Positions 25,260 to 34,456 are shown, numbered from the stretch's first letter. The stretch is 64,000 bases of DNA from Streptomyces sioyaensis (GCF_004122735.1 NZ_SDIF01000022.1:1-64000); one strand, 5' to 3'. Numbers and translations: made by a program. Notes: generated by a model not told the origin, from the sequence alone.

Positions 25260-26876
25260 ATGTCCATGCACCCCGCCTCCGCCTCCATCGTCTGCACCGG
25301 CCTCGACTTCGCCTGGCCCGACGGCAGCACCGTCCTGGAGAACTTCCCGCTGACCATCGGCCCCGGCCGTACGGGCCTGATCGGCCTCAACGGGGCAGGA
25401 AAATCAACCCTGTTGAAGCTGATCGCGGGCGAGCTGGCCCCGACCGCGGGCAGCGTCAAGGTGGCCGGCGAGATCGGCTACCTCCCGCAGCACGCCCCGC
25501 TCGACACCCAGTTGCGGGTCGACGAGGTCCTCGGTATCGCCGGGGCCCGCGCCGCCCTGCACGCCATCGAGGGCGGCGACGCACGCGAGGAGCACTTCAC
25601 CACCCTCGGCGACGACTGGGACGTCGAGGAGCGCGCCCGCGCCACCCTCGACCAGCTCGGGCTGCCCGGCATCGACCTCGACCGCACCATCGGCGAGGTG
25701 TCCGGCGGCGAGTGCGTCCTGCTGCGGCTGGCGGCCCTGCTGCTGCGCCGGCCGGACGTGCTGCTGCTCGACGAGCCCACCAACAACCTCGACCGGGCGG
25801 CCCGGGAGCGGCTGTACGCCGCGGTCACCGGCTGGTCCAAGGTGCTCGTCGTGATCAGCCACGATCGCGAACTCCTCCAGCTGGTCGACCGGATCGCCGA
25901 CCTCCGCGACGGAGAGGTCCACTGGTACGGCGGCAACTTCCAGGCCTACGAACAGGCCCTGGCCGTCGAACAGGAGGCGGCCGAGCGGATGCTGCGCGTC
26001 GCCGAGGCCGATGTCCAGCGTCAGAAGCGCGAACTTGCCGACGCCCACGTCAAGTTGGCTCGCCGGGTCCGCTACGGCAACAAGATGAACGCCAACAAGC
26101 GCGAGCCGAAGATCGTCATGAACGAGCGCAAGAGGGAGGCCCAGGTATCCGCCGGCAAACACCGCATCATGCACACCGAACGCCTCAAGGAGGCCAGGGA
26201 GCGCCTCGACGAGGCGGCCGAAGCGGTCCGGGACGACGACGAGATCCGCATCGACCTGCCGCACACCGCCGTGCCCCCGAGCCGCACCGTGCTCAGCCTC
26301 GACGCCCTGCACACCCACTACGGCGCACCCGCCGACCTGGAGGTACGCGGCCCCGAACGGATCGCCCTGACCGGCCGCAACGGCTCCGGCAAGACCACCC
26401 TGCTGCGCACCGTGGCCGGCGAGATCCCGCCGGCCGGCGGCACGGTCCGGGCCCATGTCCCCTACCGGTTCCTGCCGCAGCGCCTCGATGTCCTCGACGA
26501 GGCGCTCACCGTCGCCGAGAACGTCGCCCGCTTCGCCCCGGACGCCACCCGCAACCACATCCGGGCCCGGCTTGCCCGCTTCCTGTTCAAGGGGGCCCGC
26601 GCCGACCAGCCGGTCGGCACGCTCTCCGGCGGCGAACGTTTCCGTGCCTCGCTCGCCGCGCTGATGCTGGCCGAACCGGCCCCGCAGCTCCTGCTGCTCG
26701 ACGAGCCGACGAACAACCTCGACATCGCGTCGGTCCGCCGGCTCGTCACGGCCCTGGAGTCCTACGAGGGCGCCCTGGTCGTGGTCAGCCACGATCTGAC
26801 GTTCCTGCGGGAGATCGGCATCACGCGATGGCTGGCCCTTGAGGACGGCGAACTGACCGGCACGGCACCGCTGTAG
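25260..26876 (+). CDS. ABC-F family ribosome-protection-type ATPase
   Basis: 538 residues, two ABC domains and no membrane helices. Walker A GLNGAGKST is at 42-50 and GRNGSGKTT near 373. Signatures are VSGGE and LSGGERFRASLAALML; Walker B blocks are LLLLDEPTNNLD in both halves. The interdomain linker (KLARRVRYGNKMNANKREPK) is long and basic, as in ABC-F proteins acting on the ribosomal E site. Family members confer resistance to lincosamides, pleuromutilins or streptogramins, or tune translation. ATG 25260 follows CAGGAGACCC. Confidence 0.88.
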   Translation: MSMHPASASIVCTGLDFAWPDGSTVLENFPLTIGPGRTGLIGLNGAGKSTLLKLIAGELAPTAGSVKVAGEIGYLPQHAPLDTQLRVDEVLGIAGARAALHAIEGGDAREEHFTTLGDDWDVEERARATLDQLGLPGIDLDRTIGEVSGGECVLLRLAALLLRRPDVLLLDEPTNNLDRAARERLYAAVTGWSKVLVVISHDRELLQLVDRIADLRDGEVHWYGGNFQAYEQALAVEQEAAERMLRVAEADVQRQKRELADAHVKLARRVRYGNKMNANKREPKIVMNERKREAQVSAGKHRIMHTERLKEARERLDEAAEAVRDDDEIRIDLPHTAVPPSRTVLSLDALHTHYGAPADLEVRGPERIALTGRNGSGKTTLLRTVAGEIPPAGGTVRAHVPYRFLPQRLDVLDEALTVAENVARFAPDATRNHIRARLARFLFKGARADQPVGTLSGGERFRASLAALMLAEPAPQLLLLDEPTNNLDIASVRRLVTALESYEGALVVVSHDLTFLREIGITRWLALEDGELTGTAPL

Positions 26877-26886
26877 GCGCCCGAAC

Positions 26887-26927
26887 CGGTGTGGGGGGGC
26901 GGGCTTCGGCCCTCCGCCCCCACACCG
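26887..26927. terminator. terminator of the ABC-F gene
   Basis: CGGTGTGGGGG at 26887 onward pairs with CCCCCACACCG ending at 26927, with a GC-rich loop, 10 bases after the stop codon. Confidence 0.75.
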
Positions 26928-26971
26928 ATCCGTCCACCGATCCGTCCACCGCGCCGATCAGCCGTGCCGAC

Positions 26972-27036
26972 GCCCGGGCCACTGTCCACGGCCACCCGTG
27001 GACCGTCCACGGTCACCCGTGGACAGTGGCCCGGGC
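26972..27036. repeat. 65-bp palindrome that also reads as two tandem hairpins
   Basis: Outer arms 26972-26991 and 27017-27036 are perfect 20-bp complements. Inside, GTCCACGGccacCCGTGGAC (26984-27003) and GTCCACGGtcacCCGTGGAC (27005-27024) are tandem near-identical hairpins. The element covers the stop codon and last nine residues of the NUDIX gene. Confidence 0.8.
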
Positions 27037-27459
27037 ACCCGTGCCGAACAACTCCAGAGTCGCCCCGCACTGTGAATGCAGCGGCATCGGCAGCGCGTGC
27101 GGAGCGAACCAGGCGAGCGCGTCGAACTTGTGCGGTTCGCCGATCGTCACCCCGTCCGGCGCCACCCGTACGGCGAAGACCACCGCGACCCAGTGCGAGT
27201 CGACCGGGTCACCGCGCAGCACATTGCGCACCCCGATCTGTTCGATGTCGAGCGGCCGCACGCCGTACTCCTCGTGCACCTCCCGCGCCACGGCCCGCTC
27301 GAAGGACTCACCGAATTCCAGCGCCCCCGCGCCGCAGTCCCAGGTCCCCGGCTCGTCCCTGGCTCCCGCGCCGCGCCGGGCCAACAACACCCGCCCGGCG
27401 CCGTCATGACACACGAAGACACAGGACACCCTGGGCCCCTTGGATCCCTCCACCGACAC
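27013..27459 (-). CDS. NUDIX hydrolase
   Basis: 148 residues. NUDIX box GALEFGESFERAVAREVHEE then YG fits Gx5Ex7REUxEExGU; the N-terminus RVSCVFVCHDGAGRVLLARR is the first strand pair. It probably cleaves nucleoside diphosphate derivatives. The C-terminal GTGARATVHG is encoded inside the 26972-27036 palindrome, so the end of the protein may have been remodelled. GTG start, 14 bases after the HAD gene stop in the same direction. Confidence 0.85.
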   Translation of the reverse strand: MSVEGSKGPRVSCVFVCHDGAGRVLLARRGAGARDEPGTWDCGAGALEFGESFERAVAREVHEEYGVRPLDIEQIGVRNVLRGDPVDSHWVAVVFAVRVAPDGVTIGEPHKFDALAWFAPHALPMPLHSQCGATLELFGTGARATVHG

Positions 27460-27473
27460 GTCCCTCTCCCCCC

Positions 27474-28157
27474 TCAGAAATGCCGCAGCAACTCACCGAA
27501 CGCCGACAGCCGCAGCACCTTCTCGTCGGCCGGGTCGAGGTCGCCGTGCTCCAGCACCCAGGTGTGCTGATGGGGGATGAACACCGCATTGAGGCCGGCG
27601 GCACGGGCCGGCAGGATGTCCGACTTGGGGGAGTTCCCGATCATCCAGGCCGAGGACGGCACCAGGTCGTAGGCGCGGGTCAGCTCCTCGTACGTGGCGG
27701 TGTTCTTCTCCGCCACGATGTGCACGTCCCGGAAGTGCCGGGTCAGCCCGGACGCGGTGACCTTCCGCCGCTGCTCCTCGGTGTCGCCCTTGGTCAGCAG
27801 CAGCAGTTCATGCCGCCGGGCCAGCTCGGCCAGCGTCTCGGCCACCCCGGGCATCAGCTCCACCCGTTCACCGGCGAAGGCCGCCGCCCACCCGGAGATC
27901 CGCGCCGACTCCTCGGCCGTCGCGGCCCGCCCCCGCAGCTGTGCCACACACTGTCCGAGGCTGTGCAGGAAGACCTTGCTGCCGTAGCCGAGGGTCACCG
28001 CGTTCGCCGCCTCGATCCCGTCGAGCACGCCCCGGACCCCGGCCCGGTCGAGTCCGGGAGGGGCCATCGGGGTCATCCACTCCAAAAACTCCTCGATCAC
28101 CCGCTCGTAGATCACGTTGTTCTCCCACAACGTGTCATCCGCATCGAAGATCAACAT
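27474..28157 (-). CDS. HAD-family hydrolase
   Basis: 227 residues. Motif I is FDADDTLW (nucleophile D5, acid/base D7). Motif II is LLLLTKGD, motif III lysine lies in EQRRKV or VAEKNT, and motif IV is WMIGNSPKSDILPA. The helical cap (about 15-90) places it with small phosphatase-like HADs of the phosphoglycolate phosphatase type. It starts an operon with the NUDIX gene. Probable house-cleaning phosphatase; substrate unknown. Confidence 0.85.
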   Translation of the reverse strand: MLIFDADDTLWENNVIYERVIEEFLEWMTPMAPPGLDRAGVRGVLDGIEAANAVTLGYGSKVFLHSLGQCVAQLRGRAATAEESARISGWAAAFAGERVELMPGVAETLAELARRHELLLLTKGDTEEQRRKVTASGLTRHFRDVHIVAEKNTATYEELTRAYDLVPSSAWMIGNSPKSDILPARAAGLNAVFIPHQHTWVLEHGDLDPADEKVLRLSAFGELLRHF

Positions 28158-28283
28158 CCGGCAGCACGCCCTTCTCCCACGTCACCGACCCGCGCACCCT
28201 ACGCACGGACCGGCTCCGGCCGCACCGGAAATTCGGCGCGTCCGGGGCCGTGGAAGAACGGGACGGCGCCGCGCCCCAGGTCT

Positions 28284-29252
28284 TCACTCTCGCGGCAGCG
28301 CGCCGCCGTCCCACTCCGCCAGCCGCAGCCGGCTCTCGAACCGCCGGGTCCGCCCGTCGACCGGATCGGTGAACTCCAGCACCCTGGCGAGCAGTTGGAG
28401 CGGCGCGGTGAAGTCGTCGGGAGCCGGGTCCCGGACGACCGGATAGACCGGATCGTGGCGGATCGGCAGCCCGAGGCCGTTCATATGGACCCGCAGCTGA
28501 TGCGTACGGCCGGTCGCCGGCAGCAGCCGGTAGCGCCCGAGCCCGCCGCGCCGCTCGACCAGCTCGATCCGGCTCTCCGCATTGGCCGCACCGGCCTCCT
28601 CGCGCGCGGCGATCACCCCGCGCTCCTTCACGATCCGGCTGCGCACCGTCACCGGCAGCGCCACCCGCCCGTCGTACGGCGCCACCGCCTCGTACTCCTT
28701 GCGCACCCGCCGCCCGCTGAACAGATTCTGGTACGCGCCCCGGTCCTCGGGCCGTACGACGAACAGCGCCAGCCCCGCCGTCAGCCGGTCGAGCCGGTGC
28801 GCGGGCTGCAGCGCGGGCAGCCCGAGCGCGCGCCGCAGCCGGGCCAGCGCGGTCTCGGTGATGTGCCGCCCGCGCGGGGTCGTGGCGAGGAAGTGCGGCT
28901 TGTCGGCGATCACGATCCGGTCGTCCCGGTGGACGATCCCCACCTCGAACGGCACCGGCACCTCCGGCGCGAAGTCCCGGTGGAACCACACGTACCGTCC
29001 CGGCACATACGGTTCGCCGCCACTGAGCACCCCGTCCGCCCCGACGAACCGCCCCGCGTCCAGCATCGCGACCACCCGCCCGGCCCCGATCGCCCCCTGG
29101 AACCGGTCGACGAGATGCGCCCGGACCGTGCCCCACCGCCCCTCCGGATCGGCGGGCAGCCGCACCCGTACGGGATCGATGCCGTCGCGCTGGGGGAGCG
29201 GGGCAGGAGGAACCGGGGATCTGCGTCTCACCCGCCAAGAGAACACCGGCAC
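28284..29252 (-). CDS. RluA-family pseudouridine synthase
   Basis: 322 residues. The catalytic block HRLDRLTAGLALFV has Asp155. IADKPHFLATTP and GRTHQLRVHMNGLGLPI are other RluA/RsuA-like motifs. The N-terminal 90 residues form an S4-like/winged region with PGRYVWFHRD. It isomerises uridine in rRNA or tRNA; the site cannot be told from sequence. GTG start. Confidence 0.88.
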   Translation of the reverse strand: MPVFSWRVRRRSPVPPAPLPQRDGIDPVRVRLPADPEGRWGTVRAHLVDRFQGAIGAGRVVAMLDAGRFVGADGVLSGGEPYVPGRYVWFHRDFAPEVPVPFEVGIVHRDDRIVIADKPHFLATTPRGRHITETALARLRRALGLPALQPAHRLDRLTAGLALFVVRPEDRGAYQNLFSGRRVRKEYEAVAPYDGRVALPVTVRSRIVKERGVIAAREEAGAANAESRIELVERRGGLGRYRLLPATGRTHQLRVHMNGLGLPIRHDPVYPVVRDPAPDDFTAPLQLLARVLEFTDPVDGRTRRFESRLRLAEWDGGALPRE

Positions 29253-29279
29253 GGCCGCCCGCTCAAGTCGCGGCCCGAG

Positions 29280-29332
29280 CGGCCCGATGGTGCGGGGGCC
29301 CGGCCGTGCCGCCGAACGGCGCGATCGGGCCG
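29280..29332. terminator. inverted repeat between pseudouridine synthase and NCS1 genes
   Basis: CGGCCCGAT (29280-29288) pairs with ATCGGGCCG (29324-29332) around a 35-base GC-rich loop with secondary pairing. It lies about 50 bases after the NCS1 stop on the - strand. Confidence 0.45.
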
Positions 29333-29384
29333 TTACGCCCGGCGCCGCGCGCCACGGACCGGCCGGAAAACGACCGACGCCCGA

Positions 29385-30875
29385 TCAGTGGGCCCGACGG
29401 GCCGACGTCGGCCGGCGCCGCCGATTTTCGTGATGGCGGCTGAGTGCGTAGTACAGGACGGCGGCCGCCGCGACTCCGACGAACCAGGAGAAAGGGGCGA
29501 TGCGCCCGAAGACGGGGACGAGAGCGATGACCGCGGCCACGAGGGCCGACGGCAGGAAGGCCGCAAGGGCCCGGAGGTTGACACCCCTGCGGTAGTGGTA
29601 GGTGCCGCCAGGGTCGGGGCTGTAGAGGTCGCTCACGCTGACGAGTTGTCGCTTGACCACGTAGAAGTCCGTCATCATGATCCCGAACAGCGGGCCGAGG
29701 AACGCGCCGAGCGTTCCGAGGAAGCCGTCGATCACTGCCGGCGAGGAGTACAGCTTCCAGGGCAGGGCTGCCACGCTGACCACGGCCGTGATGATGCCTC
29801 CCCGCCGGAAGGTGATCATCTTCGGCCAGACGTTGGCCAGGTCGTATGAGGGCGAGACGAAGTTCGCAACGATGTTCACCCCGATGGTGGCGATGATGAA
29901 CATGATGACGCCGACGATGAGCAGTGGCGTGCTGGAGACCATGCCCAGCAACTGGGCGGGTTCCAGGATCGCCTTGCCGTAGACGGCAACCGTGGCTGCT
30001 GAGACAACCGCGGAGGTGACCGCGAACGCGGTCCAATTGATCGGCAGGCCCCAGAAGTTGCCGACCACAATGGCCTTGCGGCTCGGTGCGAAGCGCGCGA
30101 AGTCGGAGAAGTTCAGCATGAGGGTGGCCAGCACGCTGACGGTCAGCCCCACCGCTGCGAAGGTCCGATAGACCTGCTCGCCCACGGACAGGTGCTGCAC
30201 CCCGGTGAAGAACGCCACGTGCCCGTGTGCCTGGATGATCAGCCATACCGCGAGCACGATCATGATTGCCCAGATCGCCGGGCCGGCCCAGTCCTGGAAC
30301 CGTCGCACCACCTCCATGCCCTTGGTCAGTACGACCAGTTGGAGCAGCCACAGGAACAGGAAGCAGGCCCAGCTCAAGGAGTCCAGGCCGAGGAAGCTGT
30401 GCTGAGTCATCGTGGTGAGGCCGGGTGCGAGGCGCAACAGCAGCACGCTGACCGCTACCGAGGCCAGGTAAGTCTGGATTCCGTACCAGGCAATGGCGAC
30501 AATCGCTCGGATCAGCGCCGGGATGTTCGCACCGAACACTCCCCAGCTCAGACGCTGCACGACCGGGTACGGTCCGCCCGTCTTGTGGCCGATGAACCCG
30601 CTGAGCGTGCAACCGAGGAAGATGATCAGTGCTCCGCCCAGGATGCCGATCGCGATCTGGTACGGCGCCATGCCGATGGCGAAGAGCCCAGCGGCGAAGG
30701 TGTAGTTCCCGATGTTGTGGGCGTCCGACATCCACAGCGCGAGGAGGCTGTAGGCGTTCCAGGACCGCCGGTCCGGCGGTGCCGGCGCCAAGTCCTCGTT
30801 GTACAGACGCCCGGTCGGGTCGGCAGCGGCGAGCGCGGCGTGATCTGGTTGATCAGGCTCGCGACCGCTCTTCAT
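29385..30875 (-). CDS. NCS1-family nucleobase/hydantoin/allantoin permease (copy 1)
   Basis: 496 residues, about 12 helices. NCS1 hallmarks: [59 protein letters not shown] and GVNIVANFVSPSYDLANVWP. These match Mhp1/PucI-like Na+ or H+ symporters for hydantoins, allantoin or nucleobases. ATG 30875 is chosen from alignment with its two paralogues. The promoter region holds a TTCCGC-AAT-GCGGAA palindrome also found before the racemase at 37081. It is a paralogue of the permeases at 34520 and 37910. Confidence 0.88.
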   Translation of the reverse strand: MKSGREPDQPDHAALAAADPTGRLYNEDLAPAPPDRRSWNAYSLLALWMSDAHNIGNYTFAAGLFAIGMAPYQIAIGILGGALIIFLGCTLSGFIGHKTGGPYPVVQRLSWGVFGANIPALIRAIVAIAWYGIQTYLASVAVSVLLLRLAPGLTTMTQHSFLGLDSLSWACFLFLWLLQLVVLTKGMEVVRRFQDWAGPAIWAIMIVLAVWLIIQAHGHVAFFTGVQHLSVGEQVYRTFAAVGLTVSVLATLMLNFSDFARFAPSRKAIVVGNFWGLPINWTAFAVTSAVVSAATVAVYGKAILEPAQLLGMVSSTPLLIVGVIMFIIATIGVNIVANFVSPSYDLANVWPKMITFRRGGIITAVVSVAALPWKLYSSPAVIDGFLGTLGAFLGPLFGIMMTDFYVVKRQLVSVSDLYSPDPGGTYHYRRGVNLRALAAFLPSALVAAVIALVPVFGRIAPFSWFVGVAAAAVLYYALSRHHENRRRRPTSARRAH

Positions 30876-30944
30876 GGGCACCCGATCCTGCAGGCTTGCT
30901 GACGACAGGGAAACGGAACCAGGCCCACACACAACGGGTCTTCA

Positions 30945-30959
30945 TTCCGCAATGCGGAA
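30945..30959. promoter_or_regulatory. TTCCGC-N3-GCGGAA operator candidate
   Basis: Perfect 15-bp palindrome TTCCGCAATGCGGAA in the divergent region between the permease (start 30875) and the SpoIIE gene (31060). A sister motif is at 37032-37052. A second palindrome GGTGGC-N5-GCCACC follows at 30971-30987. Confidence 0.6.
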
Positions 30960-31059
30960 ACTTCCTCGCGGGTGGCGAAATGCCACCTATTGTCCGTATT
31001 CTAGATTCCGCCTTTGGCGCCGGCACCCGCGGGCGTAGCCGTACGGACGGGCCGATCCC

Positions 31060-33456
31060 ATGAGTACCTCACCGGTCGCACCAGTTGTAGGAGACGGTAG
31101 GGGGCGTGGTGGTGCCCCTTCCGCGGCGCGCACGGCCATGGTCACGGTCGACTCGCGCGGCGTGGTGGTCGCATGGAGCCGTGAAGCAGAGAACCTGCTG
31201 GGCTATCCGCGGTCGGAAGTGCTGGGCCGGCCGGCGGTGTCCCTGCTGGCCGGGCCGTTCGAGGCGGACCTGCCGACCAGCGTGCACGTACGGCACCGCG
31301 ACGGCCACCGGGTGGCATGCCAACTTCAACTGCGCCCTGACCGGACGAGCGCCGATCACCTGCGCTGGAGCGTCGCGCTCACCACCACCGAGGCGTGGCC
31401 GCCCGACGGCTTCGACTCCACGATCGTGGAGTCGCTGCTCCGTCACTCCCCGGTCGCGCTGGTCGTGTGCGGACCGGACCTTCGGCTCTTGCGGATCAAT
31501 CACGCCGCTGAAGCCCTGCACACCATCCCACAGCAGAAGGCCGCCGCAGGGCGGCGGTTGAGCGAGGCGTGGCCCGGCCTCCTGGGTGAACGCGCGGAGG
31601 AAGCGCTTGAGCGGGCCCTGGCATCGGGTGCGCCGGCGGCCATGGAGATGCGGTTTCCCCCGCCCCGGGACCCACGACGCGAGCACATCTTCCAGGCCTC
31701 GGCCTTCCCCCTCCACGACGGGCAAGGCCGGCCGGTCGGAGCGGCCCTGGCGGTGGTCGATGTCACCGACCGCCGCCAGGCGCAGGAGTGTCTGTCACTG
31801 CTCGCCGAGGCCGGCACACGCCTCGGGACCAGCCTGGACGTGTTGAGCACCGCACGTGAACTGACCGAGATGGCCGTGCCCCGGCTGGCCGACAGTGTCT
31901 GCGTCGATGCGGTGGACGCGGTGCTACGCGGGGAGGAACCCGCCCTGGAGACGGTGGGGAGCGGCCTCATGCTGCGCCGCGCTGCTTCCCGGTCCACTCG
32001 AACGATGTCTTCCACGGCTTATCCCGTGGGTGAGCTCACCACGGTGCCGGCCACCGTCCCCACACCGCACAACCAGTGCCTGGCGGACCTACGGCCACGT
32101 CTGATCAGCTCGCTGGACCCCGGAGCCGAGTGGCTCGCGCAGGACCCGGTGCGGAGCAGACGCATCATCGACGAGGGGATTCACTCCCTGATGGTGGTGC
32201 CGCTGTGTGTGCGAGGAGCCGTATTGGGCATCGTGAGCTTCTACCGAAGCGCACTGCAGCCCGGCCCCTACCGACAGGAGGATCTGTCTCTGGCCACAGA
32301 GCTCGTCGACCGGACGGCCGTTTGCCTGCATCACGCGTTGCGGTACACGCACGAACGCAACGCCACGCTCGTCCTGCAGCGGAGCCTGTGCACCCACGAC
32401 GTGCCCACGCAGAGCGCCGTGGAGATCGCCTACGGCTACACCCCGTCGGACACGACCGGCGCATGGTTCGACGTCGTACCGCTGTCCGGGGCCCGAGTGG
32501 CCCTCGTGATCGGCGAGGCGCAGGGGCACGGCCTGCAGGCCGCTGCCGGCATGGCCCAGCTGCGGGCAGCCCTGTCCGCGCTCGCCGACCTGGACCTGCC
32601 CCCGGACGAAATCCTCGCCCGCATGAACGACCTGGTCGTGCGCCGTGACCTGGAAAGCCAGGTTGCGGAGGAGGGCTGCGTGCTGGCCGGCTCGTCGTGT
32701 CTGTACCTCGTCTATGACCCGGTCCTGCGGCAGTGCACCTTCGCCCGGGCAGGCAGTCCTGCCCCGGTCGTCGTCCTTCCCGACGGCGCGGTGCAGGCCT
32801 CCGACTGCCCCGCCCGCCCGGCGCTCGGCGTGGGCGAAGAGCCGTTCCGGAAGGTCGACCTCGAACTGCCCGAGGGAGCCCTGCTGGCCCTGTCCACCGA
32901 CGGCCTGCTACGCGCCAAGGACGGTGACCCACGGTCCGGGCCGGCCGAGCTCGCACGCGTTCTCACCCGCCCGGGCCGTTCGGTCGCACAGGGATGCCGC
33001 CGCATCACGCAGGCACTGCCGCCGGAGGAAGCCGCGGCGCTGCTCGTCATCCGCACCCGTGCCCTGGCTCCCTACCAGGTCGCAACGTGGGACCTGCCGA
33101 CGGACCCCGCTGTGGTCGGCACGGCACGCGCGCTGGCGGAACAGCAGTTGGCTCTGTGGGACCTGACCGGGACAGCGTTCACCACGGTGCTTGTGATCAG
33201 CGAACTCATCACCAACGCGATCCGGCATGCCCGGGGGCCCGTGCGGCTGCGTCTGATACGGGACCGCACCCTCACCTGTGAAGTGTCGGACGGCAGCAGC
33301 AGCGCCCCCCACCTGCGGCATGCCCGCACGGTCGACGAAGGCGGCCGCGGGCTCTTCATCGTCGCTCAGCTCACCCAGCGCTGGGGCGTGCGTTACGGGA
33401 ACGACGGCAAGACCATCTGGGCCGAGCAGGCCCTCACCGCCGATTCCGGCGACTGA
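31060..33456 (+). CDS. PAS-GAF-SpoIIE phosphatase-HATPase multidomain protein
   Basis: 798 residues, cytoplasmic. PAS (about 25-115, WSREAENLLGYPRSEVLGRP), second PAS (about 128-240), GAF (about 250-435), then a PP2C/SpoIIE serine phosphatase (about 460-665: GAWFDVVPLSGARVALVIGE, ALSTDGLLRAKDGDP). A C-terminal HATPase of the RsbW type follows (SELITNAIRHARGP, DGSSSAPHLRHA, EGGRGLFIVAQL). Phosphatase and kinase activities for anti-anti-sigma factors sit in one chain, typical of Streptomyces stress or development switches. Not obviously related to the surrounding uptake genes. Confidence 0.9.
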   Translation: MSTSPVAPVVGDGRGRGGAPSAARTAMVTVDSRGVVVAWSREAENLLGYPRSEVLGRPAVSLLAGPFEADLPTSVHVRHRDGHRVACQLQLRPDRTSADHLRWSVALTTTEAWPPDGFDSTIVESLLRHSPVALVVCGPDLRLLRINHAAEALHTIPQQKAAAGRRLSEAWPGLLGERAEEALERALASGAPAAMEMRFPPPRDPRREHIFQASAFPLHDGQGRPVGAALAVVDVTDRRQAQECLSLLAEAGTRLGTSLDVLSTARELTEMAVPRLADSVCVDAVDAVLRGEEPALETVGSGLMLRRAASRSTRTMSSTAYPVGELTTVPATVPTPHNQCLADLRPRLISSLDPGAEWLAQDPVRSRRIIDEGIHSLMVVPLCVRGAVLGIVSFYRSALQPGPYRQEDLSLATELVDRTAVCLHHALRYTHERNATLVLQRSLCTHDVPTQSAVEIAYGYTPSDTTGAWFDVVPLSGARVALVIGEAQGHGLQAAAGMAQLRAALSALADLDLPPDEILARMNDLVVRRDLESQVAEEGCVLAGSSCLYLVYDPVLRQCTFARAGSPAPVVVLPDGAVQASDCPARPALGVGEEPFRKVDLELPEGALLALSTDGLLRAKDGDPRSGPAELARVLTRPGRSVAQGCRRITQALPPEEAAALLVIRTRALAPYQVATWDLPTDPAVVGTARALAEQQLALWDLTGTAFTTVLVISELITNAIRHARGPVRLRLIRDRTLTCEVSDGSSSAPHLRHARTVDEGGRGLFIVAQLTQRWGVRYGNDGKTIWAEQALTADSGD

Positions 33457-33600
33457 GCACGTGCGTCGTCTTCGGCCTGGGCCCGGCCCGGCAGAAGCGA
33501 CAGACCGTGCCCGGCGCGGCGCTGAACAGAGGTCTCCCGGGGCGGTGGGCAGGCGGCGACGTCCGCGCACGTGCCGGCCGGCGGTCTCTTCTGGAGTCCG

Positions 33601-34296
33601 TCACCGCTTGCCATGGTTGTGCTCCGTACCCGGGCCGTCCTCGGGACCGAAGAGAGTGCGCAGTGTGACGAGGCGGTTGACCCTGACGTGTTGCAGCGCA
33701 TATGCCGTGGCCCGCCGTACGTCTCGCGAGGCAATCGCCTCGTAGAGCTGCTGGTGCTCCTCCAGCAGGTGGCTCCATTCGCGGTTCTGCCTGGTGATCC
33801 ACCGCATTCGGCCTTCGGCCGAGTGCAGCGCCTTGGCGATCGCGCTGTTGTCGGCCAGCGCCAGGATCCGCTCGTGGAACCGGTTGTTGATATCGAGGAT
33901 CTCGGGCGCCCGTTGCCGCTCGGTGGCCCTCGCCGCCTGGTCGAGCAGGTCCCGCAGAGCCTCCAGGTCGTGGGGGGAGGCGCGCTTCGCGGCCAGTCCG
34001 GCGATGTAGCCCTCCAGTGCTTCCCGCAGCTCGAAGAGCTCATCCACGTCTTTGCGGGTGAGTCGGCGGACCACGATGCGGCGCGCCGACTCCGCGGCGA
34101 GGAACCCCTCCGCCGTGAGGGTCCGGATGGCCTCACGGACGGGCAGACGCGAGACGCCGAAGCGCTCGGCGACCTCGCGCTCGACCAGGCGGCTGCCCGG
34201 CTCCAGCTCACCGCTGATGATGCGCTCTCGTAGTTCGGCGTGGACGCGTTCCCGGACGGCGGCCAGGGGCTGTGGCGACTGTGCGGCAGCGGACAC
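33601..34296 (-). CDS. GntR-family regulator, FCD (FadR) subfamily
   Basis: 231 residues. The GntR winged helix (about 12-75: ISGELEPGSRLVEREVAERF then GVSRLPVREAIRTL) is followed by a helical FCD domain. Metal/ligand residues are likely in NNRFHERILALADN and QHVRVN histidines. Divergent from permease copy 2, with palindromes at 34379 and 34443 between them. Likely a repressor of the ureide genes responding to a small carboxylate or ureide (inference). GTG start. Confidence 0.88.
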   Translation of the reverse strand: MSAAAQSPQPLAAVRERVHAELRERIISGELEPGSRLVEREVAERFGVSRLPVREAIRTLTAEGFLAAESARRIVVRRLTRKDVDELFELREALEGYIAGLAAKRASPHDLEALRDLLDQAARATERQRAPEILDINNRFHERILALADNSAIAKALHSAEGRMRWITRQNREWSHLLEEHQQLYEAIASRDVRRATAYALQHVRVNRLVTLRTLFGPEDGPGTEHNHGKR

Positions 34297-34378
34297 GTCT
34301 CACTTCCCGTCGATGGTGCGGTGACCTCCAGGTCCGATACCACATCGTAGAGCCGTGTGACCACTGCGCGACCGGACT

Positions 34379-34393
34379 TTTCCAGAACGGAAA
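34379..34393. promoter_or_regulatory. TTTCC-N5-GGAAA inverted repeat
   Basis: TTTCC-AGAAC-GGAAA in the divergent gap between the GntR gene and permease copy 2. It resembles the TTCCGC-N3-GYGGAA motifs at 30945 and 37032 but with a spacer two bases shorter. Confidence 0.4.
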
Positions 34394-34442
34394 CTCACAT
34401 CCGTTGACCAGCCGCCACGAGGGGCGCATCATCGTTGGCAAG

Positions 34443-34456
34443 TTTGGGATCCCAAA
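34443..34456. promoter_or_regulatory. perfect palindrome TTTGGGATCCCAAA
   Basis: 14-bp perfect palindrome flanked by A/T in the GntR-permease divergent region, 64 bases before the permease start. It has the size and symmetry of FCD-type GntR operators, so autoregulation by the adjacent GntR is likely. Confidence 0.6.

Noticed and set aside
16112..29252. Antibiotic biosynthetic gene cluster
   Set aside because: No PKS, NRPS, terpene or RiPP core enzymes in the region; the oxidoreductases and transporters are unlinked single genes.
26889..29849. Very long open frame on the + strand (986 codons)
   Set aside because: It is antisense to the NUDIX, HAD and pseudouridine synthase genes and part of NCS1, all with clear motifs. 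Its sequence is Arg/Pro/His-rich without domains, as expected for a shadow frame in GC-rich DNA.
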